64,000 nt of DNA from contig JADJSK010000001.1 of NCBI GenBank assembly GCA_016711705.1, forward strand, positions 1,349,288 through 1,413,287, given 5' to 3'. A model generated the notes under the pieces. That model worked only from the letters and a program-made list of their open reading frames with translations, was not told the origin of the DNA and searched no databases. Positions 29,363 through 38,149 of this stretch are shown here, in pieces (position 1 is the first letter of the stretch; each line of letters begins with the position of its first letter). The position numbers and the translations under genes are program-made. This DNA comes from Candidatus Brachybacter algidus. GTDB taxonomy: Bacteria; Bacteroidota; Bacteroidia; Chitinophagales; Saprospiraceae.

Positions 29363-29865
29363 TAACCGATCTTCTTTTTAGACTTAGAAAAAGACTTTTT
29401 CAGATCTATCATTTTTAATGCAGTTGATGCCGCTTCTGACCCTTTGTTTCCCTTAGATCCGCCAGATCTTTCCTTCGCTTGTTCTTCTGTATTTGTAGTT
29501 AAAAGACCAAAGATAACAGGGATATCACTCATTAGCCCTAATTGCATTAATGCCGATGATACCGCACGATTTATGTGTTCATCATGCGTCGTTTCGCCTT
29601 TAATCACGCAGCCGAGACAGATGATGGCATCACATTTTTGATTTTCCATAATGAGTTTAGCACCCAAAGGCAATTCGTATGCTCCTGGAACTTCAATGCA
29701 TACCAACTGATTTTCTTCAATACCAGCTGTCGTTAAAGTAAGCTTACAGGCTGACAATAAGGAATTAACGACATCAGGATTCCATTCTGTTGATACTATT
29801 CCGATCTTGAGATCGCCGGCATAGGCAGAGATATCTATTGTTTTAATACTAGTGTAACTTCCCAT
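29359..29865 (-). CDS. ribH: 6,7-dimethyl-8-ribityllumazine synthase
   Basis: A 168-residue lumazine synthase. The signature segments are all present: STEWNPDVV near the substrate site, VPGAYELPLGAK, and GCVIKGETTHDEHI with the catalytic His. It condenses ribityl-aminouracil with dihydroxybutanone phosphate in riboflavin synthesis and normally forms a 60-mer or pentamer. A Lys/Ser-rich tail (KSFSKSKKKIGY) extends beyond the core. It is downstream of the TPR protein but separated from it by a terminator. Confidence 0.96.
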   Translation of the reverse strand: MGSYTSIKTIDISAYAGDLKIGIVSTEWNPDVVNSLLSACKLTLTTAGIEENQLVCIEVPGAYELPLGAKLIMENQKCDAIICLGCVIKGETTHDEHINRAVSSALMQLGLMSDIPVIFGLLTTNTEEQAKERSGGSKGNKGSEAASTALKMIDLKKSFSKSKKKIGY

Positions 29866-29897
29866 TCGCTTTTTTTCATTTTATATACAGCAATAAC

Positions 29898-29938
29898 AAA
29901 AAAATCCGGTTGAAGTTTGAAATGAACTACAACCGGAT
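29898..29938 (-). terminator. Rho-independent terminator of the TPR gene
   Basis: On the minus strand the stem ATCCGGTTG plus an inner AGTT/AACT pairing (29904-29938) is followed by seven T residues (29898-29904 on the plus strand read A7). It ends the transcript of the gene at 29961-30617, so ribH must have its own start. Confidence 0.85.
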
Positions 29939-29960
29939 CTATAAAGTACGAAAAAGAATT

Positions 29961-30617
29961 TTATTTCTTCTCTGCAGCCTTTAATTTTGCTCTTTCATAG
30001 AATACTTCGATGGCCGGAGCTTCCGGTGTCTGTGCATAATCGTCAAGTATTTTTTTATAAGACTTTTCAGCGTCTGACCATTTCCCCATTTTCTCCTGGA
30101 ACATACCTAATTTCTTAAGCGTATAAGGACCTGTAACATCATTATCGGCTGAAGAAGCAGCCTTTTGATAGTTGCTCAATGCTTTGTCGTCATTTTTCTT
30201 TTCAGAATATGCATCCCCAAGACCCGCGTAAGTCATAGCAGGAGTGACATCACCGGATGGGTTATAATCTTCAAGATATTTGATAGCCTTATCATAATCA
30301 TTCAAATTCAGGTAGCAGATTCCTGCATAGTATTTAGCAAGATTACCTGTTTCGGTATTTCCATAATTATCAATTATCTTAAGGAAACCAGAACCTCCTA
30401 CACCAGGATTATTTAATGCCATTTGGAATGAATCTTTATCAAACATAAATTGTGCCTGGAACATCTGATCAACGGCCAGATCATTTTTTGGCTTAACAAA
30501 AAAGTTTTTATAAATAAAATAGCCACCGACTAATAGCACAAATGCCGCTAGGATGCCAATGATTAGATTTTTGTTTTTATCGATCATCGATCGCACTGAA
30601 TTATATTTGTTTTCCAT
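29961..30617 (-). CDS. Membrane-anchored tetratricopeptide repeat protein
   Basis: Residues about 14-38 form a single transmembrane helix (NLIIGILAAFVLLVGGYFIY). The remainder faces the periplasm and carries at least three TPR units (KYYAGICYLNLNDYDKAIKYL at about 95, then two more). The design resembles YfgM-type ancillary TPR proteins of the envelope. Function is otherwise unassigned. It is monocistronic, with its own terminator, and is divergent from the ABC permease at 30764. Confidence 0.8.
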   Translation of the reverse strand: MENKYNSVRSMIDKNKNLIIGILAAFVLLVGGYFIYKNFFVKPKNDLAVDQMFQAQFMFDKDSFQMALNNPGVGGSGFLKIIDNYGNTETGNLAKYYAGICYLNLNDYDKAIKYLEDYNPSGDVTPAMTYAGLGDAYSEKKNDDKALSNYQKAASSADNDVTGPYTLKKLGMFQEKMGKWSDAEKSYKKILDDYAQTPEAPAIEVFYERAKLKAAEKK

Positions 30618-30763
30618 ATGCTGCGGTCTTCCCGTAGATTTAAGATGTATGTTTTAAAAAATTTGCGCAAAGATAAAAGATTCTTTCATATATTTGTTTA
30701 AATACATCATTGTAATTTAGCGTCTTTAAATTTCTCACTAAAAATAGTCCTTAATAATATCAT

Positions 30764-32062
30764 ATGAATAATACGTTTATCGTTGCGAAGCGTGAATTTG
30801 TAACAAGAGCTTTCAAAAAGAAATTTCTTTTAATTACGCTTTTCATGCCTCTAATAATTGCTATATTTTCAGGAAGTATAGGATATATAATGTCTTATAA
30901 GAATGATACTTCCTTAAAGGTAATGCTGGTAGACCCTAATAACCTTATCCCTCCTAAAACAAACAGATGGGAAAATATTACTTTTCAGAGGACCGATTTA
31001 CCTATTGATCAACTAAAAAAAGATCTTGCCAAATCTAACATGACGATTTTAAGTTTACCTGCCCTTGACCTCAAGGATACTCGTGAATATAAGGCAAATT
31101 ATTTTTCAAGTGAAAAAGTTGATCTAGAAACAAAGGAATCATTGAGAAATTTTGTAAAAACTAACGTCAAGAATAAAAAACTGGCGAATCTTGGACTTGA
31201 TGTAGGTTCTTTGTCAAAATTAGATCAAGACGTTTCAATTGCTGAACAAAATATATCTGGCAAAAAGGATACTGGTTCTGAAGTGGCAGCAGCTCTTGGA
31301 GGAATATTTGGTTTTTTCCTTTACTTATTGCTTACGATCAATGGAAGTATGATCATGAGAAGTGTGATGGAGGAAAAAACAAGCAGGATCGTAGAAGTCA
31401 TGATAAGCACTGTTAAGCCACATGAGCTTATGTTTGGAAAGATACTTGGAGTCGGACTTGTGGGACTTTTCCAAATAATAATATGGTGTGTGACCACTCC
31501 TTTATTTATTTGGCTGATTTCCAGTGTTTTCATGTCTGGAGCGAGTATGACTATGCCACAAGGGCCCGGAGCAGCAGCTATGAATCCTGACATGGCTAAC
31601 AATGTGATGGCAGGAATATTTTCACAACTATCAGCGATAAACTGGTGGATGCTGATCCCACTATTATTTTTATTCTTTTTGTTGGGTTATCTCATGTATT
31701 CATCTCTATTTGCAGCGATTGGCTCCACGATGGGTGATGATCAGGGTGAAGGGCAGAGCCTTACATTCTTGGTAATTATGCCTTTGTTATTTGGATTCTA
31801 TATTTCTATATCAGCGATAAAAGCTCCAAATAGTTCGCTCGCTGTATGGAGCAGTCAGATACCATTTTTCTCTCCAATAGTCATGCCGGTAAGATTGGCT
31901 TTCGACCCACCTGGTTGGCAGATAGCCACGAGTTTGTTTATTTTATCTTTGTCGGCGCTATTTTTTGCATGGTTGTCTTCAAGGATATATCGGGTGGGAA
32001 TACTAATGTATGGCAAAAAAGCAAGTTTCAGCGATTTAAGAAAATGGTTCAACGCAAAATAA
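30764..32062 (+). CDS. ABC-2 type permease (NatB-like)
   Basis: A 432-residue protein with one N-terminal helix (about 20-42), a ~130-residue extracytoplasmic domain, and five to six C-terminal helices. It contains MEEKTSRIVEVMISTVKPHELMFGKI (a conserved NatB/YhaP segment at about 202-227). NatB-type permeases pair with a NatA ATPase for sodium or lipid-related export. No ATPase gene is adjacent, so its partner must be encoded elsewhere. The substrate is unknown. Confidence 0.85.
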   Translation: MNNTFIVAKREFVTRAFKKKFLLITLFMPLIIAIFSGSIGYIMSYKNDTSLKVMLVDPNNLIPPKTNRWENITFQRTDLPIDQLKKDLAKSNMTILSLPALDLKDTREYKANYFSSEKVDLETKESLRNFVKTNVKNKKLANLGLDVGSLSKLDQDVSIAEQNISGKKDTGSEVAAALGGIFGFFLYLLLTINGSMIMRSVMEEKTSRIVEVMISTVKPHELMFGKILGVGLVGLFQIIIWCVTTPLFIWLISSVFMSGASMTMPQGPGAAAMNPDMANNVMAGIFSQLSAINWWMLIPLLFLFFLLGYLMYSSLFAAIGSTMGDDQGEGQSLTFLVIMPLLFGFYISISAIKAPNSSLAVWSSQIPFFSPIVMPVRLAFDPPGWQIATSLFILSLSALFFAWLSSRIYRVGILMYGKKASFSDLRKWFNAK

Positions 32063-32094
32063 TAATAGACAAGCTCTTTTGCCTGTCTATTATT
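32061..32094 (+). terminator. Hairpin at the end of the NatB-like gene
   Basis: AATAATAGACA (32061-32071) pairs perfectly with TGTCTATTATT (32084-32094), overlapping the last bases of the stop codon. There is no T-tract, so it may protect the mRNA end or act as a weak terminator. Confidence 0.5.
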
Positions 32095-32288
32095 GAATTA
32101 TCTATTAACCTAAAGACTTACTTACTGAAAGAATTGGCTTTAAAGCTTAAACTTCCATTAGTATTTATAAATACGTATGTCATCGTGCAAACGTTGCTTT
32201 TTAATGATATTTTTTTTATTTTTTCCGGATTTGGGCAGTCTATCAAGGGCGAATTCTGCATTATACCTACATTCTCAAATCCCACTCG

Positions 32289-33176
32289 ATGAAAAAAATA
32301 TATTTCATAATTAATCCTATATCAGGCAACGGCAGACAAATGCTTGAGCTAAACGAGGATTTAATAAGATCTAGCTTTTCTCTTCCAGATTATGAAGTAA
32401 TAATTGAGTTCACAAAAAGCTCCGGTGATGCAGTTAGATATGGCCTAGATGCAATCTCAAGAAAATCAGATATCGTCGTGGCTTGTGGTGGAGATGGTAC
32501 GATCAATGAAATAGCTTCTTTACTTGTAAATACGAACATTGCCCTTGGAATTATCCCTAGGGGATCCGGCAATGGTTTAGCTACTCATTTCGGCATAAAA
32601 AAGGATCTCAATTCAGCTTTACTTAACTTAAAAAAAAGCTATTTCATCCAAATGGATGCAGGCAGGATCGGTTCGAAATATTTTTTCAGCAATTGCGGCA
32701 CCGGCATAGTAGCCGAAGTAATACATCAATATGAATCTATACCCGAGAGAAAGTTTTATGGATATTTTAAAGCAGGCTTATCTTCATTATCTCAGATCGG
32801 AAAAACAAAAGAATTAGACATTATAGTTGATGATATAAAATATACAACGAAGCATCTCTTCATTTCCAACTCCAGTATAATGGGCTACAACATGTCATTA
32901 ACTCCTTTTGCTTCTGTTCAGGATGGGTTATTCGATATAGTGTTATTGCCGGCATACTCTAGCTTTAGATTCATTATATTTTGTTTATTTGCGTTTCTTA
33001 AAAAGCATCAATTTTTAAAAGGCGTAATAATTATAAAAGCAAAGAAGATCAGGATTATTACAAATAATGAAGCAATCAAACTACAGTTGGATGGGGAAGC
33101 ACTCCAGTTGGATCAAAAGGAAATAGAAATCTCAATACTTCCTAATGCCCTAAAAATCATAGTTCCAAAAATCTAA
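32289..33176 (+). CDS. Diacylglycerol kinase-family lipid kinase
   Basis: A 295-residue protein of the DagK/YegS type. The nucleotide-binding motif ACGGDGTINEIAS is at about residues 64-76, with IPRGSGNGLATH following, and a C-terminal beta-rich domain contains QLDGEALQLD. Members phosphorylate diacylglycerol or similar lipids at the membrane. The stop is seven bases before cinA, so the two are probably co-transcribed. Confidence 0.92.
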   Translation: MKKIYFIINPISGNGRQMLELNEDLIRSSFSLPDYEVIIEFTKSSGDAVRYGLDAISRKSDIVVACGGDGTINEIASLLVNTNIALGIIPRGSGNGLATHFGIKKDLNSALLNLKKSYFIQMDAGRIGSKYFFSNCGTGIVAEVIHQYESIPERKFYGYFKAGLSSLSQIGKTKELDIIVDDIKYTTKHLFISNSSIMGYNMSLTPFASVQDGLFDIVLLPAYSSFRFIIFCLFAFLKKHQFLKGVIIIKAKKIRIITNNEAIKLQLDGEALQLDQKEIEISILPNALKIIVPKI

Positions 33177-33183
33177 AAAAAGA

Positions 33184-34446
33184 ATGAAAGCAATTATATT
33201 GACTATCGGAGACGAATTATTGATTGGACAAGTAGTGGACACCAATAGTGCCTGGCTAGCTGAACAATTTACACTTAATAATATCGAGGTTGTCAGCAAA
33301 ATAACCATCTCTGATTCTATTCAGGTGTTTAAAGAAAGCCTTGACTATTATCTGCCTCAGACCGATATCATTGTTACCACAGGAGGCTTAGGACCTACCA
33401 ATGACGACTATACAGTAGAGGCATTGTCCGCCTATTTTGGTTTTTCATTGGAATTTCATCAACCTTCCTGGGATCGTATAGAAGGATATTTTAAAAGAAG
33501 GAACAAAACACCCGGAGAAGGAATAAAAAAGCAATGTTTGCTTCCGGTGGAAATGACTAAATTGGTGAATGACCTTGGCACTGCTCCTGGGCTTTATCAC
33601 TCATTTAATGGTAAACATATTATTTCATTGCCAGGTGTCCCTTATGAAATGAAGCATTTATTTACAGACCGATTTTTACCCATAGTTAAGCCATTAATCA
33701 AAGGGGAGTATCTTGAACAAAGAACTATTTTAACTTGTGGAATGGGAGAAACTGACATTGCCGAAAAAATTTTGGATATTGAAACTGGTCTGCCTCAACA
33801 TATAAATTTAGCCTTTCTTCCTGATATTGGCAAGGTTAGATTAAGACTAAGTGGAAGGGGAACTGACAAAAATATTCTATCGACTGAAATAAAACAAATA
33901 GGCGATCAGATCATCGAGCGCATTGGCGATTGTTATTATGGAGAAGGCAAGACACATTTGGTAGATACCTTGCGACAGATGATGATCGAACGGAATCTTA
34001 CTTTGGGATTGGCGGAAAGTTGCACAGGTGGACATATAAGCGATCAGATTGTTTCATTTCCCAATGCATCAGCCTTTTTCAATGGGAGTGTTGTTTCATA
34101 TGCCAATGAAGTCAAACATAATATACTTGGTGTGAATCAGGAATCTTTGGCCAGTTGTGGAGCGGTAAGCGAGGAGGTTGTTAAAGATATGGCAGATGGA
34201 GCACTTTCATTATTGGGTGTGGACATAGCCGCAAGTATATCAGGAATCGCAGGTCCTGACGGAGGAAGTGAGGATAAACCTGTTGGAACCTTCTGGATGG
34301 GGTTAGCCAGAACAGGCTGCGAGACCAGAGCATTTAAAGTTTTTTTTAATCGTGATAGGCAAAGAAATATTCAGTTCATCACTTCTTTTGTGTTAAATAA
34401 AATCAGGCTTGAACTATTAGCTTGGGATAATGACCTCGACTCCTAA
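33184..34446 (+). CDS. cinA: CinA: competence/damage-inducible protein with NMN deamidase domain
   Basis: The full-length two-domain form, 420 residues. N-terminal MoCF-type domain (residues 1-~170) with TTGGLGPTNDD (about 64-74), followed by a linker and a CinA_C domain (about 255-415) with intact motifs AESCTGG, YANEVK and GIAGPDGG. The family hydrolyses NMN and/or ADP-ribose derivatives in pyridine nucleotide salvage. It overlaps the convergent aroA by 30 bases. It provides an intact reference for the divergent stand-alone domain at 18030-18542. Confidence 0.95.
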   Translation: MKAIILTIGDELLIGQVVDTNSAWLAEQFTLNNIEVVSKITISDSIQVFKESLDYYLPQTDIIVTTGGLGPTNDDYTVEALSAYFGFSLEFHQPSWDRIEGYFKRRNKTPGEGIKKQCLLPVEMTKLVNDLGTAPGLYHSFNGKHIISLPGVPYEMKHLFTDRFLPIVKPLIKGEYLEQRTILTCGMGETDIAEKILDIETGLPQHINLAFLPDIGKVRLRLSGRGTDKNILSTEIKQIGDQIIERIGDCYYGEGKTHLVDTLRQMMIERNLTLGLAESCTGGHISDQIVSFPNASAFFNGSVVSYANEVKHNILGVNQESLASCGAVSEEVVKDMADGALSLLGVDIAASISGIAGPDGGSEDKPVGTFWMGLARTGCETRAFKVFFNRDRQRNIQFITSFVLNKIRLELLAWDNDLDS

Positions 34447-35703
34447 TTTAATTAAGTCCTCATAGAATGTTGGATAAGATTTATTGATGGCGAAAGGTTC
34501 TTCAATTATAACGCATGTATCTGCTCTTATCCCAGCCACAGCGCAAGCCATTGCAATTCTGTGATCATGACATGAGTGTACTTTTCCACCCGATATAAAT
34601 TGACCACCAGTTATCAACATTTCATCTCCTTCAAAAACTATATTTACTCCCAGCTTACCAAACTCATTTTGCAAAGTCGCAGCTCTATCGCTTTCTTTAT
34701 GAGTAAGCCTATGAATACCCTTTATTCGAGTTACGCCCTCACAAAAGGAAGCTAAAGCAGTTAAAGGGGGGAAAAGATCCGGACATTCGGTGGCATCAAA
34801 ATTAAAAGCTACTAACGGAGCTTGAGAAACTTTAATTACTCCATTCTCAACTTCCAGAATGGCACCGGAATCTCTAACCGCATCCATTACAGCGCTGTCT
34901 GCTTGTGCAGAGAATAGATCAAGGCCGGATACTTCAATATTTCCATGAATGGCTCCTGCGACCAGCAAGAAAGCGCCTCCACTCCAATCTCCTTCAACTT
35001 TATAAGTAACAGCCTCCGGATCAGTTTCTATTTCAGAGCTATCAAAATAAAATGATGTATAATCGTGGGTTTGAGGAACCTTCATTTTGAAACTCTTCAG
35101 CACCTCAAGCGTAAGATCTATGTATGGTTTACTTTTTAGTCCATGAACGAAGATCGTCACGTCATTGGCTTTGGCAGCTGAATATGCCATTAAAATCCCG
35201 GTCAGATATTGGGAACTTAATGATCCATCTATCTCTATATTTCGCGGTACTAAAGGTCCGCAGATCGTGACCGGCAACTTGTCATTGTTGGAAGTATACT
35301 TAATGCCCAATTGGTTAAAAATTTCAGCAAATCCTTCCATCGGCCTGGTCAAGAGACTGCCATTTCCTTTTACCTTTATCTCCTTATCAAATAATGATGT
35401 AATTGGAGTAAACATTCTTACAGAAAGTCCGCTTTCTCCGGCACTAATTTCTAGAGGGGAATTTATAAAAAACGAAGATAATGGCTTTATTAAATAAGCA
35501 TCTTCAAAAGGCATTACTTCCGCTCCAAGTTGCTTTATTATTGACAATGCCGCTCTGTCGTCATTTGAGTCGCCGGGATTCAGTAAAGTAGATGTTCTTC
35601 CACACAAAAGTGCCGCGGCACATGCTCTTTGCATACTGCTTTTAGAGGCAGGGGCATTTATTTTACCTGCTACTCTACCCGGATTAATGATAACATAATC
35701 CAT
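34417..35703 (-). CDS. aroA: 3-phosphoshikimate 1-carboxyvinyltransferase (EPSP synthase)
   Basis: A 428-residue enzyme showing the shikimate phosphate-binding SKSSMQRACAAALL (about 20-33), GESGLSVRMFTPI, the SSQYLTGILMA segment and the C-terminal DHRIAMACAVAG. It transfers enolpyruvate from PEP to shikimate 3-phosphate. Instead of the common GNAGTAMR, this protein has GESGLSVR, as seen in class II-like and Bacteroidota enzymes. It lies three bases downstream of the DAHP synthase gene in one unit, so the first and sixth steps of the pathway are together. Confidence 0.95.
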   Translation of the reverse strand: MDYVIINPGRVAGKINAPASKSSMQRACAAALLCGRTSTLLNPGDSNDDRAALSIIKQLGAEVMPFEDAYLIKPLSSFFINSPLEISAGESGLSVRMFTPITSLFDKEIKVKGNGSLLTRPMEGFAEIFNQLGIKYTSNNDKLPVTICGPLVPRNIEIDGSLSSQYLTGILMAYSAAKANDVTIFVHGLKSKPYIDLTLEVLKSFKMKVPQTHDYTSFYFDSSEIETDPEAVTYKVEGDWSGGAFLLVAGAIHGNIEVSGLDLFSAQADSAVMDAVRDSGAILEVENGVIKVSQAPLVAFNFDATECPDLFPPLTALASFCEGVTRIKGIHRLTHKESDRAATLQNEFGKLGVNIVFEGDEMLITGGQFISGGKVHSCHDHRIAMACAVAGIRADTCVIIEEPFAINKSYPTFYEDLIKLGVEVIIPS

Positions 35704-35706
35704 GCG

Positions 35707-36798
35707 TTAAGATTTATTGATCACCGTATCCTGACGTCTAATACTTTCCATGTGAATAGCATTAAAATAACGAATAATAAAATCGTCGCTCAGGTTTAGT
35801 TTATTGCCCTTTTTAGTGAGACGCGTAAGTATTTCATTCCATCTTTTCATTTGCAAGATGGTAATGTTCTTATTCTTTTTATAATATCCTATCTCATCAG
35901 AAATACCCATCCGCTTACTGAGTAACAGCATCAATTCATCATCCATTTGATCTATCTGGTCTCTTAGATCGTTGAGTTCCTTTTCAATATCCGATGAAGG
36001 CATAGATTCTTTGTCCCAATTAATGCCCTCGAGCACTGTCCCAAGAACTTCAGGAGTTATTTGCTGTTTGGCATCACTCCAAGCATTATCAGGATCTACA
36101 TGGCTTTCAATGATAATTCCATCGAAAGCAAGGTCTATAGCACCCTGAATTACTTCTTGTAACATATGACGATTGCCGCATATATGGGAAGGGTCGTTTA
36201 AAAATAAAACATCTGGATTGCGACGCTTCATTTCTATGGCGAGATGCCACATAGGCGCATTTCTGAATTCTGTATTTCCATAAGAAGAAAAACCTCTATG
36301 GATCAGACCTATGTCCTTAATCCCGGCTTTCTGTATACGCTCTACAGCACCTATCCATAATTCCAAATCCGGATTGATTGGGTTTTTAATGAATACAGGA
36401 ATATCGACTCCTTTTAATGCATCAGCTATTTCTTGGACACTAAATGGATTGACAGTGCTTCTGGCACCGATCCACAGTATGTCGATATCGTGAGCAAGAG
36501 CCTCTTCTACCTGCTTAGCTGTAGCAACTTCAATAGCGACAGGAAGGCCTGTCAACTCTTTTGCTTTCTGTAGCCAGGGTAAACCTTCGACACCAACTCC
36601 TTCAAACGATCCAGGACGAGTACGCGGTTTCCATATTCCTGCTCTTAAGACGTCAATCTTTCCTAATGCATGCAATTGGAGAGCTGTTGATAAGAATTGT
36701 TCTTCTGTTTCGGCACTGCAAGGACCGGCTATGATAAATGGCCTTTTTGATGCCATCTTTTTACGCAATGTTTCCTTCGTATCTACTTTAATATCCAT
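35707..36798 (-). CDS. Bifunctional DAHP synthase / chorismate mutase
   Basis: Residues ~1-260 are a DAHP synthase of the KDOPS-like type (AGPCSAETEEQFL, WKPRTRPGSFEGVG, and NDPSHICGNRHML). Residues ~265-363 form an AroQ-type chorismate mutase helical domain (LRDQIDQMDDELMLLLSKRM), placed at the C-terminus. This fusion is standard in Bacteroidota; the mutase domain can also serve as a feedback-sensing module. It makes the first committed intermediate from PEP and erythrose 4-phosphate. The gene leads the aroA unit. Confidence 0.95.
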   Translation of the reverse strand: MDIKVDTKETLRKKMASKRPFIIAGPCSAETEEQFLSTALQLHALGKIDVLRAGIWKPRTRPGSFEGVGVEGLPWLQKAKELTGLPVAIEVATAKQVEEALAHDIDILWIGARSTVNPFSVQEIADALKGVDIPVFIKNPINPDLELWIGAVERIQKAGIKDIGLIHRGFSSYGNTEFRNAPMWHLAIEMKRRNPDVLFLNDPSHICGNRHMLQEVIQGAIDLAFDGIIIESHVDPDNAWSDAKQQITPEVLGTVLEGINWDKESMPSSDIEKELNDLRDQIDQMDDELMLLLSKRMGISDEIGYYKKNKNITILQMKRWNEILTRLTKKGNKLNLSDDFIIRYFNAIHMESIRRQDTVINKS

Positions 36799-36939
36799 AA
36801 AATTTTGTGACTATTTAAATTGTTTTGATATGGCAAAGATGATATTTATTCACAAAAACATAGCAAAGACGATTTGGTTAATAATAAAATTAAACTTCAT
36901 AACAAACTATAGTATCAATATTTCAGGATCGATGGGCAC

Positions 36940-37131
36940 GTGCCAACAAAGAATCTGGAGAGATTTCAAAAAAGAGACGCGACTTTATCAAGATTAAAAC
37001 TAGACAAAAAAGCAATTCTGGAAAGTGACAATATATTGAAATATATGATCAACAAAGATTGGCTGAAAAGCGAGAATTATAAAAGAAACGAGTTGAGTCA
37101 ATTAACAAGTCACGGGATTATCAAGGAATAA
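36940..37131 (+). CDS. Small hypothetical protein, 63 aa
   Basis: It would start with a GTG at 36940 inside a palindrome (GGCACGTGCC, 36935-36944). The product is basic and helical (KRDATLSRLKLDKKAILESDN) with no known domain. Its position just ahead of the RuvC-like gene, on the same strand, suggests a phage-derived small protein, but this is weak. The remainder of 36799-37183 shows nothing else. Confidence 0.35.
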   Translation: MPTKNLERFQKRDATLSRLKLDKKAILESDNILKYMINKDWLKSENYKRNELSQLTSHGIIKE

Positions 37132-37183
37132 AGCAATTAAGCTTCCTCAACCGATAAGAGTAGTTGAAACATTACCATCAAAA

Positions 37184-37627
37184 ATGAATGATCAACCTGT
37201 TGAAAGAGAATCATTGTATGTTGGCATTGATCCAGACATACATTTTTCAAGGGTAGCAACTTGGAATCGAAAAGTAAAGAATCTTAAGTTATACAATCTT
37301 AGCTTCTTTGATTTGACTGAATTCCTTTCTTATCTCGAGAAGAATTTCAAACTCCGGGTAACAATCGAAGCCGGCTGGATGATTAAGAAAACAAATTGGC
37401 ATAGAGAATCAACACTTTCGAAAAACGAGCACATAAGTTCATCAATAGGTGCCAATCATCAAGTTGGTAAACTACTGGGAGCATATTGTGAAAGGAATAA
37501 TATAAGCTACCTATTCACTAAGCCCAGGGGCAAGATGGATAGTGCCACATTTAAAAATTATACTAAATACATAGGACGTACGAATCAAGAGCAAAGGGAT
37601 GCAGGAATGCTTGTTTACGGAATGTAA
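37184..37627 (+). CDS. RuvC-like (RNase H fold) Holliday-junction resolvase, phage type
   Basis: The 147 residues follow the RuvC-like plan: first strand YVGIDPDIHFSRVA (about 12-25) with the catalytic Asp, a second acidic position in VTIEAG (about 60-65), and a final helix with QEQRDAGMLV carrying the last Asp. Between them is the IGANHQVGKLLGAYCE helix region usual in such nucleases. Stand-alone proteins of this size are typical of phage replication modules, where they resolve branched DNA. Immediate neighbours are small unknown proteins, so this may be a prophage remnant. Confidence 0.7.
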   Translation: MNDQPVERESLYVGIDPDIHFSRVATWNRKVKNLKLYNLSFFDLTEFLSYLEKNFKLRVTIEAGWMIKKTNWHRESTLSKNEHISSSIGANHQVGKLLGAYCERNNISYLFTKPRGKMDSATFKNYTKYIGRTNQEQRDAGMLVYGM

Positions 37628-37637
37628 AAACACTTAA

Positions 37638-37862
37638 ATGAAATCAGATATAAAGAAACTCAATATCCTGGTTGACAGATCAATCCACCTTAAGACTAAA
37701 GAGTCAAGGATACTTAAAAAGTATTACCAGGCTGAGGAGGATGTGAAAAATGGTCATCCTGCAGCAGCTGCTGTTCTTCTCAAGTTGCGATTGCAAAAGT
37801 GCCGGGATAGGATTAAATCAAATGAAATAGAAGCAAACAAACTTTTTAAAAATATTAAATAA
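37638..37862 (+). CDS. Small helical protein, 74 aa
   Basis: The protein is Lys-rich and almost wholly helical, with an alanine-rich middle (HPAAAAVLLKLRL). It starts ten bases after the RuvC-like gene and probably shares its transcript. No family is recognised; a phage-type structural or DNA-binding role is possible. An imperfect inverted repeat built on CCCGG (about 37880-37937) lies downstream. Confidence 0.5.
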   Translation: MKSDIKKLNILVDRSIHLKTKESRILKKYYQAEEDVKNGHPAAAAVLLKLRLQKCRDRIKSNEIEANKLFKNIK

Positions 37863-38149
37863 CAAATTTAAATAAAAACCCGGCCCACTTTACAATAAGA
37901 ATTTCAAACACCCTATTACAATTATGGACCGGGCGGATCTTAAAAGCCATCATACAAAATATTTTTAACTTGAATGTAAAAATTAGGTAATCGAAGGATT
38001 TCTTGTCATAAGTTAAGATTCATTCAAAACCAAAACTTTAACACTTGATTATGAAAACTATTGCCTAACATTGTACCGACAACTCAATCAATTCCTGCAA
38101 GATCATCACTGATTGAAACTTTTTTCATCACTATCTAATTTTTTACAAC

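Noticed and set aside
31846..32292. A 148-residue open frame overlapping the end of the ABC permease and the gap before the lipid kinase
   Set aside because: It lies out of frame inside the permease for 217 bases and gives no family-like sequence; the gap part is AT-rich and has a low-complexity hydrophobic appearance.
36731..36997. An 88-residue frame overlapping the 5' end of the DAHP synthase gene
   Set aside because: Out of frame and antisense to a well-supported gene, no domain features.
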